From the NCBI GenBank assembly GCA_016935885.1, contig JAFGQA010000087.1, forward strand, positions 1-32,003: a stretch of 32,003 nucleotides of DNA, given 5' to 3'. This stretch comes from Phycisphaerae bacterium. Lineage in GTDB: Bacteria; Planctomycetota; Phycisphaerae; UBA1845; UTPLA1. Under the pieces are notes generated by a model. That model had not been told where the DNA came from. It saw only the letters and a program-made list of their open reading frames with translations, and did no database searches. Shown in pieces: positions 8,327-17,800 of the stretch (positions are counted from its first letter, which is position 1; each line of letters begins with the position of its first letter). Both the position numbers and the translations under genes were made by a program.

Positions 8327-8415
8327 GGTAGGGCGATGCGTCCCGCCGAGCCGGGATCGATCCCAGCCGGCTTGGCTCGTCCGAAGAGCGGCTCAGCCGG
8401 AGGCTTCGCCCTACC
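8327..8415. repeat. REP-like imperfect inverted repeat, second family
   Basis: The arms 8327-8352 (GGTAGGGCGATGCG start) and 8390-8415 (CTTCGCCCTACC end) match as reverse complements at about 22 of 26 positions around a variable centre. The sequence differs from the element at 781-863, so the window carries two unrelated extragenic palindrome families, both in spacers between accessory modules. Confidence 0.55.
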
Positions 8416-8448
8416 CGCGCAGAGCAGGCAACGATTTCCGGTGAGATA

Positions 8449-8468
8449 CCCCGCGCCTCGGCGCGGGG
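8449..8468. repeat. GC-rich stem-loop
   Basis: CCCCGCGC (8449-8456) and GCGCGGGG (8461-8468) form a perfect 8-bp stem with a 4-base loop. A degenerate related copy starts near 8282 (GATACCCCGGGCC). There is no T-run after it, so it is not a clear intrinsic terminator, although it could slow or stop transcription coming from the AbiE pair. Confidence 0.45.
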
Positions 8469-8652
8469 TGCTTCACTCTGCGGGGTGGGGCTGTCCGGCC
8501 TCCTTTGCCGGTAACAGGAACGAACGGGACAGGAACACTGAGTTCCCATCTGTGGACAATTGCCGGCATGACAGACTGTGGTTTCTCGGTTAATCTGGGC
8601 AACGGCTTCTGCGATTTCCGCCCGGTCGTTGTCATGAGGAGGGAGAACCGCC

Positions 8653-8763
8653 ATGGCTGACAGGAAGAAGCTCACGCCCACTACGCGCGCGCGATGGGCC
8701 GAGGCGTGCGGGGCCCGGCGCGCAGGTCTCCTCGATCCGACCGTACAGCGTACCTTCTCGTGA
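8653..8763 (+). CDS. Short ORF with strong ribosome site, unknown
   Basis: A 36-codon frame starts at ATG 8653 behind GAGGAGGGAG, one of the best ribosome sites in the window, and ends 31 bases before the RelA/SpoT-SLOG-RyR gene. The peptide is basic and starts MADRKKLTPTTRARW. It matches nothing I know. It could be a small protein, a translated leader for the downstream run, or the stump of a lost gene. Support is the ribosome site and its position; the sequence alone does not prove coding. Confidence 0.4.
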   Translation: MADRKKLTPTTRARWAEACGARRAGLLDPTVQRTFS

Positions 8764-8794
8764 AGAAGAAAGGGCCGCCAAGGAGGGTAGCCGC

Positions 8795-11449
8795 ATGAAG
8801 ACTGCATCAGGAAAACCCGCGCTCAACGATCCTGCTGTTGCTTCCGATCTCAGCGATTCGGCCTGGGTGGAACTGCATGTCCCCCGGTTTGGCGCCATGC
8901 GGCCGCGGTACCAGGCGTACGAGAAGTTCCTGAACGAAGTATTGAAGGAGTTCTGCCGCCGGGTTGCGCCACTGGCCATTGTGCAGGCGCGAGCGAAGGG
9001 CGTCCCGAGTTTCGCGGAGAAGATCCTGCGCAAGCGCAAGGCCTACACGGAGCCCACCGACCCGCTCCCGCCCGACCCGCTCGTACGCCTTACCGACCTC
9101 TGCGGGGGACGGGTCATCACGCAGACCTCCTCGCAGGTGAAAGCGATCCGTCGGCTGATCGAACATTGCTTCGACATAGACTGGGCCAACAGCGATGATG
9201 CCAGCGCGCGCCTGAAGACGACCGAGTTCGGGTACCGGACGGTCAACTACATCGTCATGGTCAACCCCGAGAAACTGAAGGCAGCGGGCATCACCATTCC
9301 CATTCCGCCGGAACTTCTCGGCTCCGTCCGACCCGACGCGGACGGGCCGGCGCGGTTGAAGGCGGAAATACAGGTGCGCACACTGCTGGAACATGCCTAT
9401 GCCGACATCGGGCACGACCTGACCTATAAGACCGAGGTGAAGGTTCCGGGCCATGTTCACCGGTCCTTCTCCGCGATCGCCGCCATTCTCGAGACCGCGG
9501 ACCAGGAGTTCGAGCGGCTGGTGGACTCCTTCGACGACTTCAAATCGAACTACGGCGCCTACCACTCGCGCGCGCAGATCGAAGAGGAGATCGCGCGGCG
9601 CCTCGTCGTGCTGGCCAATAACCCGGACAACGTAGCGCAGGCCGTGCGGGCGGCCGGGCTGGCGCTTGCCATCGGGGACTACGAGCAGGCCATCAAGGTG
9701 CTCACCCCGTACAGCGAACAGGCTGATCAGGGCGTCCAGCGTATGCTCGGCACGGCGCTCACCAAGCTCCATTGGGACACGCCGCGGAGCCGGGAGTTCC
9801 GTAAAGGGCGCGACCTCCTGGAGGCGGCGTGCGGTTACGAGGACAACGACGCCGAGTCGCTGTGTTACCTGGCGGAATGCTGGGAGCACAGCGACAAGGA
9901 AGACAAGGCCGGCGACCTTTTCCGCCAGGCGTTGGCCGTGGACGCCACGGAGCCGCGCTCCCTCTGTCGCTATCTCGAGTTCCAGGTCAAACACAGCAGC
10001 AGCGAGACGGTCGTTCGGTTGGCCGAACCCATGATCCGGAACGCCATCGAGCGTTGTCACGTCCAGATCGGGGGGCGCGTCAACCTGACGAACGCGTGGA
10101 GCGCCCTGGCTGTCTTCCACCTGTTGATCGGCGAACCCTTCGAGGCGCTGGATGCGCTGGCGCACCTTCTGGACCTCTGTGAACGGTCGGTTTCGGCAGG
10201 CACGGGGCGTCCCTGCGCGGCCGGCCGGGCCGCCTCCAGGCTGCTGGCCGCGCTGTCGCATCTCCGATGCATTCGGGAGAAACTGAACGGGTTCGATTGG
10301 GTCGAGCGGGCGACCCTGCTCGGCTTGGCCGTCCGCGTTGGCGATGCAGAGGCCCTGGGCGAATTGCGCGCGAAGGCTTCACAGCATTCCGGCGAAACGG
10401 TCTTCGAGGCGGGCGATCACATTGTCATCCTGTCCGGCGGTTGCGCGTCGGAGGTCGAACCGTTCATGTCGGAGTTTCTGAGGGAGTTGGCCAGGGGTGT
10501 TGAGGGCCAGTCGTTCACGCTTGTCAGCGGCGGAACGAACATGGGAATCAGCGGGATTGCGGGCGAGATTGCCCGACGTTCCAAGGGCGCCATTCACACC
10601 GTCGGCTACCTGCCGGCTCCGATGCTCAAGGCGTTGGCCGTGGCGAAGCGCGCGGACGGATTCGATCTGCTCTTTCCGTCGGCGGGCACGGACTTCACCC
10701 CGATGGAGCCCCTGCAGGGCTGGACCGACATCGTCACTGCCGGCGCAGACCCGTCCCGCGTGAAACTCCTGGCGTACGCCGGCAGGAAGATCTCGAAGGT
10801 CGAGATCGCCATGGCCTTGGCGCTGGGTGCCCGGGTCGGCGTGGTGGGCAATCCGGTACTGCCGAAGGAACGTCAGTTCGAGGACCCGGCCTGGGTGAAG
10901 CACCGGAACTTCCTGCCTCTGCCGCTGGATAGCATGACCCTGCACGCCTTCATCCGCATCGAGACGGTTGCTCTGGACGAAAAGGACAAGAAACGGCTGG
11001 AGCCCGCCGCCAGACGGGCGCACGAAGACTATGCGAAGTCGGCGACGCCAAAGGAGCCATCGCTCCAGCCTTGGGACAAGCTGGACGACGCTCTCAAGCT
11101 GTCCAACTATCACCAGGTCTACTACTGGCAGAAGGTGTTGAAGGACTTTGGGCTGGGCGTCCGCAGGCTGACCGAGGAGGATCGGAAACACGATCCCCTC
11201 GACATGGTGGAGGCTGTCGGCGAGGACGGGATACGGAAGCTCGCGGAAATGGAACACGGGCGATGGAACGTCGAGCGGCTTGGCTACGGCTGGCGTTACG
11301 CCCGGGAGAAGGACATTCCCAAGCGGCTCTCCCCGTACCTGATTCCTTGGGACCTGGTGCCGCCGGAAATCCAGAAATACGACCTCGAAGCTATTGGCGG
11401 TCTGCCGAAGAAGCTTCGCGAGGTGGAGTTGGAGCTGGTTCGCATATGA
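8795..11449 (+). CDS. RelA/SpoT-like synthetase - TPR - SLOG - RyR protein
   Basis: The product is 884 residues, starting at ATG 8795 behind AAGGAGGGT. The N-terminal part (about 30-225) is a RelA/SpoT-type nucleotidyltransferase: PSFAEKILRKRK, LTDLCGGRVI, FGYRTVNYIV and the EIQVRT strand near residue 190 with its catalytic-type glutamate, then HDLTYK. No HD hydrolase domain precedes it. In the GYRSxH motif the usual histidine reads asparagine. A TPR-like helical region follows (about 280-510). Residues about 541-735 form a SLOG (LSDAT/TRPM-type) ligand-binding domain with VILSGG and SGGTNMGISGIAGE. The C-terminus (about 735-884) is a RyR domain with MEHGRWNVERLGYGW and LIPWD. RelA/SpoT domains make (p)ppGpp-like alarmones and SLOG domains bind nucleotide-derived ligands, so one chain may both make and sense a signal. 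It heads the long co-directional run. Confidence 0.85.
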   Translation: MKTASGKPALNDPAVASDLSDSAWVELHVPRFGAMRPRYQAYEKFLNEVLKEFCRRVAPLAIVQARAKGVPSFAEKILRKRKAYTEPTDPLPPDPLVRLTDLCGGRVITQTSSQVKAIRRLIEHCFDIDWANSDDASARLKTTEFGYRTVNYIVMVNPEKLKAAGITIPIPPELLGSVRPDADGPARLKAEIQVRTLLEHAYADIGHDLTYKTEVKVPGHVHRSFSAIAAILETADQEFERLVDSFDDFKSNYGAYHSRAQIEEEIARRLVVLANNPDNVAQAVRAAGLALAIGDYEQAIKVLTPYSEQADQGVQRMLGTALTKLHWDTPRSREFRKGRDLLEAACGYEDNDAESLCYLAECWEHSDKEDKAGDLFRQALAVDATEPRSLCRYLEFQVKHSSSETVVRLAEPMIRNAIERCHVQIGGRVNLTNAWSALAVFHLLIGEPFEALDALAHLLDLCERSVSAGTGRPCAAGRAASRLLAALSHLRCIREKLNGFDWVERATLLGLAVRVGDAEALGELRAKASQHSGETVFEAGDHIVILSGGCASEVEPFMSEFLRELARGVEGQSFTLVSGGTNMGISGIAGEIARRSKGAIHTVGYLPAPMLKALAVAKRADGFDLLFPSAGTDFTPMEPLQGWTDIVTAGADPSRVKLLAYAGRKISKVEIAMALALGARVGVVGNPVLPKERQFEDPAWVKHRNFLPLPLDSMTLHAFIRIETVALDEKDKKRLEPAARRAHEDYAKSATPKEPSLQPWDKLDDALKLSNYHQVYYWQKVLKDFGLGVRRLTEEDRKHDPLDMVEAVGEDGIRKLAEMEHGRWNVERLGYGWRYAREKDIPKRLSPYLIPWDLVPPEIQKYDLEAIGGLPKKLREVELELVRI

Positions 11450-11524
11450 AGTCCAAACGCCCGGACACCGGGATCGGACCGCATCTCACAATGGCGTTCT
11501 GTTAACAACGCGAGGAGGCAATCG

Positions 11525-14314
11525 GTGAGCACGACACGGCGTGACGGACGGGCGCGGATTGCGGTGGCGGGGGACATCTGCCTGGATGCGATTGCCGTGC
11601 CGAAGGCCGGGCAATGTCCGGGGCCTGACACGGAGAACTGGCAGTTGGCGGGAGAGACGCGCACGTATTACGTCATGGGCGGGGCCACGCTGTTGGCTCG
11701 CTTCGTCGCCTGTGCCACGGGCGAGGCCGTTGCGGGTCCTGTGATCGGCTATCCTGATGCGCTGGCGAAGAACGCGGCGGGCAACGTGCCGCTGCCCGAG
11801 TCGCTCCTGGAGCGGCTCACTCGGCATGATGTCGTGAACTCCCTGCTCGGACTGTACAAGGAACCCGCGGGCGGAGGCAAGGGCAAGCCCGCTCAATGGC
11901 GAGTGTTCGCCACATATGGGTTCTCCGGCCCGGACAAGGGAGACAAGCCCCTTGTGCCTTGGATTGAGGGCGACCACCCGGATCTGGATCTGCTGGTGCT
12001 GGACGACACCGGCAACAGATTCCGAGCAGACGAGCCGCACTGGCCGGCGGCGTTGAGCAAAGGCCGCAAACAGCCGTGCGTGGTCTACAAACTTCACCGC
12101 CCGTTGCCTGGCGAGTCAGGTGTCGGCTGCGAGAACATGCTCTGGCAGCGTCTGAAGCCCGCCGACAACGATCGCTGCATTGTCGTGGTGGATGTCAACG
12201 ATTTGCGCCTGGCAGGCGCAGCGATCAGCCGCGGTCTGTCATGGGAGAAGACGGCACTCGAACTGATCTGGCACTTGAGAGGTGACACGCGTTTCGCCGC
12301 GCTGCGGGATTGCCGGCACCTGGTGGTGCGCCTCGGGCTGGACGGCGCGCTCTGCTACCACAGTCGAGGATTGGACGAATTGCCGGAGGTCCGGATGGTC
12401 TACGACCCGGAGGGCGTCGAAGATGGCTTCCGGGCCAGTCGCAAGGGCGGGATGGTCGGGGTGGGGAGTTCGTTTACGGCGTGGCTGACCGGCGCGCTCT
12501 ATTCGAAGGGCGTGGCGCTGTGGGGATCCGAAGGGGAGGGGTCGGAAGAGAAGCGGATTAAGGCGTTGACGGATGCGGTGCGGCTGGGGCTGGCAGCCTC
12601 GCGACGGCTGTTCAGTGCCGGATTTGGCCCGGTGACAAAGGAAGCGGATCCTGCATACCCCGCGTGCGAAGCCTTCTCCGGCCTGGCGGGCGATGCCGCG
12701 ATATTCGCGGACGTCGCCGTTCCCGTGTTCACCCAGGCCGCGGGGCCCGAACCGCATGCGTGGACGATCTTGGACTCCATGTTCCCGCCCGGCAGTCATC
12801 TGGAGGACACAGCGCTGAAGGTGCTCCGGCAGGACAAGGTCGAAGAGCTGAATCGGGCTCCCTTGGGTGTATTTCAGAAGCTGCGAACCTACGATCGCTT
12901 CGAGATCGAAGCCTACCGTTCGCTTTGCGCGATCATGCGCGAATATCTCCAGAACCCCGCGCCCAAACGTCCGCTTTCGATAGCCGTGTTCGGTCCGCCG
13001 GGATCGGGGAAGTCGTTCGGCGTCCAGCAGGTGGCCGAATACATCAAGGGCGACATCATGCTCGACCCGCTGCCGGCCTTCAACCTGTCGCAATTCCACG
13101 GCACGGAGGATTTGACGGCGGCGTTTCACGTCGTCCGTGACAGCTTCGTGCGGAAGTTGGTGCCGCTGGTGTTCTTCGACGAGTTCGACACCTCGCTGGC
13201 CGGCGATCCGTTGGGTTGGCTCAGGCATTTCCTGGCCCCGATGCAGGACGGGCTGTTCATGGACCGCGGGACCATGCATCCCATCGGCAAGGCCATATTC
13301 ATTTTTTCCGGCGGCACCTCCTCGCGATTCGAGGATTTCGTGATTGAACCCGGCGCACCGGCGAAAGAAGGGATGCGGTCGTACCGGGAGTTCCAGAGAG
13401 TCAAGGGACCGGATTTCGTGAGCCGCCTGCGCGCGCGGCTGGACATCGTTGGCGTCGAGCATGAAGGCCTGCCGCGGGCGGCCTCGCTGTTGCGTCGCGC
13501 CTCCGTCCTGCGTTTTCAATTCAAGGAGAAGGCGCCGGACGCATTCGACGCGCAGGGCGAGCTGCGGATCGATGCCAGCCTTGCGCGGGCGTTGCTGCAG
13601 GTGCCGCGGTATCATCACGGGGTGCGCTCGATGGAGTCCATCCTCGATATGAGCCGCCTGTCCGGGTGTCGCCATCTCAGTCCCTCCTGCCTGCCTCCGC
13701 CGGCACAGATGGCACTGCATGCCGACCCGGCGGAGTTCATTCGTCTGGTGTTTGCGCCGGCATCGTTTGGCGCGGATCTGGACCGGATTGCGCGGGCCGT
13801 CCATGAGGACTACCTGGCGCAGAGAAAGGCCGACAAGAGCTTCGATCGGAACGAACCGGCGCACCGGCCTTGGGCCCGCTTGAGCGAGGAGTACCGCGAG
13901 TCCAACCGGGATCAGGCGCGCATGATACCCATTCGCCTGCGCTCCGTGGGGGCCTATGTGCGCAAGAAGGGCGCCCATGGACCGAAGACATCGCCGGTCA
14001 TGCCCGCCGCGCACGTGGAGACGCTTGCGCGCCAGGAACACGAACGCTGGATGTCTGAGAAACTGCGGCTGGGCTGGGTCTACGGCGACCCGCCCGAGAA
14101 GAAGAGGCGCATTCACCACTGTCTCATCCCATGGGACGACCCGCGGCTTTCCGAGGCCGAGAAGGACAAGGACCGCCGCGCCATTTGCATGATCCCGAAG
14201 TACCTGGCGACCGCCGGCTGGGAGATTGTGCTGCCGGCCGTCCAGGCCCCGCCCCCGAAGCCCGGTCGCAAGCCGAAACCTCGGAAAGCCGTGCGGCCAA
14301 GGAGGAAACGCTGA
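11525..14314 (+). CDS. PfkB-like - AAA ATPase - RyR protein
   Basis: The product is 929 residues from GTG 11525, six bases after GAGGAGG. The N-terminal about 400 residues resemble a PfkB/ribokinase fold: IAVAGDICLDAIAV at the start and GVGSSFTAWLTGAL at about 311-324, where active kinases carry GAGD. The catalytic aspartate is replaced by serine, suggesting a binding rather than kinase role. A P-loop ATPase follows with Walker A GPPGSGKS (about 490-497), Walker B LVFFDEFD (about 549-556) and a sensor-like FIFSGGTSS. The C-terminus (about 755-905) is a RyR domain (ARAVHEDYL, SNRDQA, RQEHERWM, LGWVYG, LIPWDD), then a basic proline/lysine/arginine tail that could contact nucleic acid or membrane. 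The Nudix gene starts 2 bases after the stop. The PfkB call is less certain than the AAA and RyR calls. Confidence 0.78.
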   Translation: MSTTRRDGRARIAVAGDICLDAIAVPKAGQCPGPDTENWQLAGETRTYYVMGGATLLARFVACATGEAVAGPVIGYPDALAKNAAGNVPLPESLLERLTRHDVVNSLLGLYKEPAGGGKGKPAQWRVFATYGFSGPDKGDKPLVPWIEGDHPDLDLLVLDDTGNRFRADEPHWPAALSKGRKQPCVVYKLHRPLPGESGVGCENMLWQRLKPADNDRCIVVVDVNDLRLAGAAISRGLSWEKTALELIWHLRGDTRFAALRDCRHLVVRLGLDGALCYHSRGLDELPEVRMVYDPEGVEDGFRASRKGGMVGVGSSFTAWLTGALYSKGVALWGSEGEGSEEKRIKALTDAVRLGLAASRRLFSAGFGPVTKEADPAYPACEAFSGLAGDAAIFADVAVPVFTQAAGPEPHAWTILDSMFPPGSHLEDTALKVLRQDKVEELNRAPLGVFQKLRTYDRFEIEAYRSLCAIMREYLQNPAPKRPLSIAVFGPPGSGKSFGVQQVAEYIKGDIMLDPLPAFNLSQFHGTEDLTAAFHVVRDSFVRKLVPLVFFDEFDTSLAGDPLGWLRHFLAPMQDGLFMDRGTMHPIGKAIFIFSGGTSSRFEDFVIEPGAPAKEGMRSYREFQRVKGPDFVSRLRARLDIVGVEHEGLPRAASLLRRASVLRFQFKEKAPDAFDAQGELRIDASLARALLQVPRYHHGVRSMESILDMSRLSGCRHLSPSCLPPPAQMALHADPAEFIRLVFAPASFGADLDRIARAVHEDYLAQRKADKSFDRNEPAHRPWARLSEEYRESNRDQARMIPIRLRSVGAYVRKKGAHGPKTSPVMPAAHVETLARQEHERWMSEKLRLGWVYGDPPEKKRRIHHCLIPWDDPRLSEAEKDKDRRAICMIPKYLATAGWEIVLPAVQAPPPKPGRKPKPRKAVRPRRKR

Positions 14315-14315
14315 C

Positions 14316-14729
14316 ATGAAGCCTTATGGTCTTGCCGTCAAAGCGGTGATCGTGGATACGTCCGGCCGGTGCCTGCTGTTGCGGCGGTCGGAGGCAAACC
14401 GCAGTTTCGTCGGCTGCTGGGAGTGGCCCGGCGGCAAGGTGGACCCCGGGGAGCACTTCGCCGACGCGGTAGTCCGGGAGACGCGGGAGGAGATAGGACT
14501 CGACGTGGAGATCACGGGCTTTGCGGGCGCGACGGAGTTCGAGATGCCGAAAACAAATGTCGTCCTGCTCTGCATGGAGGCGCGGATCACCGGCGGCGAG
14601 ATCGCCCTCAGCCACGAACACGATGCCCACGAGTGGGTGGCGCTCGGCGATATCGGCAATCGCCAATTGCCCCCCGCCATCCGCGATTTCATGGTCGCGT
14701 ACGCCGAAAGGAAGGCGGGCAGATCATGA
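14316..14729 (+). CDS. Nudix hydrolase (MutT-like)
   Basis: The product is 137 residues. The Nudix box G-x5-E-x7-R-E-x-x-E-E-x-G-L is complete, from GKVDPGE to RETREEIGL (about residues 41-63), with the metal-binding glutamates in place. It opens with AVKAVIVDTSGRCLLLRRS, typical of MutT-like proteins that cleave nucleoside di- or triphosphates or related X-linked diphosphates. The ribosome site AAGGAGG lies inside the end of the preceding PfkB-like-AAA-RyR gene and ATG 14316 follows that stop directly, so the two are almost certainly made together. In this context the substrate may be a signal nucleotide or a damaged NTP; the sequence does not say which. Confidence 0.92.
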   Translation: MKPYGLAVKAVIVDTSGRCLLLRRSEANRSFVGCWEWPGGKVDPGEHFADAVVRETREEIGLDVEITGFAGATEFEMPKTNVVLLCMEARITGGEIALSHEHDAHEWVALGDIGNRQLPPAIRDFMVAYAERKAGRS

Positions 14730-14814
14730 CCCTGTGGTGATCTGAGTGCTGGGGGCGAATCGGTGGGCAAGATCCGCAGTCGGGCGCTCAGGACGAACGG
14801 AACGACTGGAAAGC

Positions 14815-17800
14815 ATGAACAACGCGGATTCCAAAGGCCACGCGCCCGGCCTCGTCTGGAAAGCCCGCCCGATCTTCATCTCGTCAACGTTCCGCGATAT
14901 GCACGCGGAGCGGGATCATCTGCGCAACAACGCTTTCTTACGGTTGGCAGAACAGCTCAGAGATCGATGCCACTATCTGGACACGATTGACCTCCGCCAG
15001 GGCGTCGAGAACGCCTCCGAGGCCGATGAGGCCAAGCGCGAAATGCAGGTACTGAAAGTGTGTCTCGATGAAATCGAGCGATCGAAGCCCTTCCTTGTCG
15101 CCCTGCTGGGCGATCGCTACGGCTGGAGGCCGCCCCCCGAACGCATCATCGCCGCCGCGCGCGATGCCGGCCTGCCTCCGACGTTGGACGTCGCGGGCAA
15201 GAGCGTGACCGAGCTGGAGATCCTGTACGGCGTGCTGGAAAACCCCGGCCAGCGCATGCGCAGTTGGTTCTACTTCCGGACGCTGGACCGGACCGGGATG
15301 CCGCCGGAGGTGGCGGCCCGGTTCCCTGCGGAAGAACCGAGTGACGATCCCGAATCGCCCGCCGGCCGACTGCGCGAGCTGAAGGATCGCATCCGCCGGG
15401 AAATGCCAGATCGCGTGCGCGAATACACACTGCGCTGGGATGCTGGGAAGGAGGCTCTTGTCGGACTCAGGGAATTCGACGACCAGGTCGCTCACGATCT
15501 CTGGGGGGATCTCGCGGCCGAGACCACGGCCTACCTGCGCGAGGCGCCGCGCACGTGGCAGGAGGCCGACGCCCGGGCCGTGGCGGACTTCGTGGCGGAG
15601 CGCATTCGCGGCTACGTCGAGCGCCCTGCCGTGAGCGACCCCATGCTCGAACATGCCCTGTCGCCGGCGGCGTCGGGCGCGGAGTGGGCCCTGGTTGTCA
15701 CGGGTGAATCGGGCGGTGGTAAGAGCAGTATCTTCGGCCGGGTCTACGAGGCGCTTCGGCCGCGTGCCGAGAAAGGCGAGATCGTTCTCCTGGCCCACGC
15801 CGCCGGCATCTTCCCCATGTCCGGCCAGGTCGACCGCATGCTCAAGCGCTGGATCACCGAACTGGCGGCGCATCTCGGCATCCCTGACCCGCTCGACCGG
15901 CCGGAGAAGGCCCCATCTCCTCTAGGGCGAGGTTCACCCGCTGTGGGCTCCGCCGAGCCGCAGTCACCGCTCATCACGTCCGAAGAAGTTGACAAGACCT
16001 TCGCCTCGCTCCTCGGCCAGGCCGCAATTCGGAATCGTATCGTGGTTCTGGTGGATGCGCTGAACCAGTTTGAGCCCACCGTGCGTGCGCAGTACATGAC
16101 CTGGCTGCCGAAGCTCTGGCCCGACAACGCCCGTTTCATCGCCACGGCGATTCCCTGTCAGGCCACGAGCGCCCTCACGGAGCGGCCCGGCTGTCGCGAA
16201 CTGCCGGTCCCGCCGGTTTCCCGCGACGAGGCCCGGCTCATCGCTGAACGCTTCTACCGCGAGCGGCACCATCGAGGTGTCAATCCGCGTGTTCTGACGG
16301 CCTTGCTGGACAAGAATCTGCCTGTCGGCCGCCAGGCGCACGGCAATCCGCTCTGGCTGGCATTGGCGCTGCAGGAGATGAACCTGCTCGAGGCGGACGA
16401 CTTCGAGCGGGCGGACCGCGAATTTGCGAACCTCGCCGAAGCCGCGCGCATGGAGGCCCTGCAACTGGCCGAAGCTGACAAACTGCCCGCCGACACGAGC
16501 GGCGTCTACGGTGAGCTGCTCGGACGCGCCGAGCGGGGGTTTGGCAAGGCGTGGGTGGACGCCTTCACCGGTTTGACTGCCATCAGTCGTGCGGGTTGGC
16601 GGGAGAGCGATCTGAAGGCGCTGATGCCGGTAGTTTCGGGTCAGCCCTGGGACGACCTTGCCTTCGCCGGGCTCCGCCGCATCATGGGGAAGCACGTGAT
16701 CCAGCGGGGAGCGCATTCGCAGTGGGACTTCTTCCACGCCAACCTGCGTGACGCTCTGCTGCAGCGCGAGTTTGCGGATGGCCTTGCTCGTCGCCGTCTC
16801 CACGGTCTCATCGCGAACCAACTGCTTAGCCTTTCGCCCGACGATCCCCTGCGGGAGTCGGAAACCATGTTTCACCTCATTGAGGCCGATGACCGTCGCC
16901 GCGCCGCTCTCTTCTATGGGGGGGGGGTGAAACAAGAAGCAATGACACAATCGACGGTGGCTCTGGGTGAGTTTCTGCTTCGACCCACGTCACCGCGATC
17001 GGATCAATCAGTAGAATGGGTTTTGTCATTGGTTGGCCAAGTCTCTGAGGATGTGGATGCAGCGAGTCATGTCTGTTGGCAACTGACGTATTCCCTGAAG
17101 CCATGGGTGGACCAGACCACTGCGCGATTGCGGCGACGGTTCTGGGGGAGACTGGCCCGGGAATACGAGCTACTGAAGGACCGAGGGCCCGAAGGCAGTT
17201 CTATGATGCAAACAGCTGTGGACATATACGGCGAAGCAGGCCCGAGTATGTTGAAAACAGCATGGTCATGGCGGGAATCCTCTGGTGCTGCAAGATGTTA
17301 CACGTTTGCAGGGCAGGCGGCGCAGGATGACAAGGACTACCAGGCTGCGTTCCAGACCTACAGGAAGGCTGCTGGGATCGTTTCTGCCCTTCTGGGTCAG
17401 CAACCAGATTCCCCGGGGTGGCTTGTTGCATGCGCGGACTTGGCCTTGCGAGGTGGCGACGTGCTGAGGTCCGATGGAGATCTTGATGGCGCTTTGGAGG
17501 GTTACCATTGTGCCGCGACACTACTTGAAGATGGTGGCCATGCACGCGAAACTCCGGACGAGGAGATCGGCACCGCTCTTTCAAAGGCATACTGCAGGTT
17601 GGGCGATCTGGAGGCGATGCGCCACGAGTTTGACAAGGCATCATATCATTTCAGGTCCGCTGCTGCTATTCTGCGGAGGCACTTGGATGTGGCCGCCGAT
17701 AGCACGCGAAGGCTCGGGAACTTGCTGAGGGAACCAGCCGATGAGGCAATTCAGCGCCTGGTGAGAGGAGGGTTGGATTATGCTGAGGAGCGCCGTGCGC

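Larger units (their letters stand above)
8189..8652. other. Intergenic spacer with several hairpins
   Basis: This stretch separates the AbiE pair from the long downstream run. It contains two related hairpin-type segments beginning GATACCCCG (around 8282 and 8446), a long imperfect inverted repeat (8327-8415) and GC-rich stem-loops. No frame here looks coding. The part from about 8480 to 8640 must carry any promoter of the downstream run, but I cannot point to a convincing -35/-10 pair. Confidence 0.5.

Noticed and set aside
12239..14317. Long minus-strand open frame of 692 codons
   Set aside because: It lies opposite the PfkB-like-AAA-RyR gene. High third-position GC makes the antisense frame open; it has no recognisable domain.
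14746..14814. Earlier GTG start for the DUF4062-STAND-TPR gene
   Set aside because: The extra 23 residues have no DUF4062 similarity; ATG 14815 has a ribosome site and fits the usual domain start.
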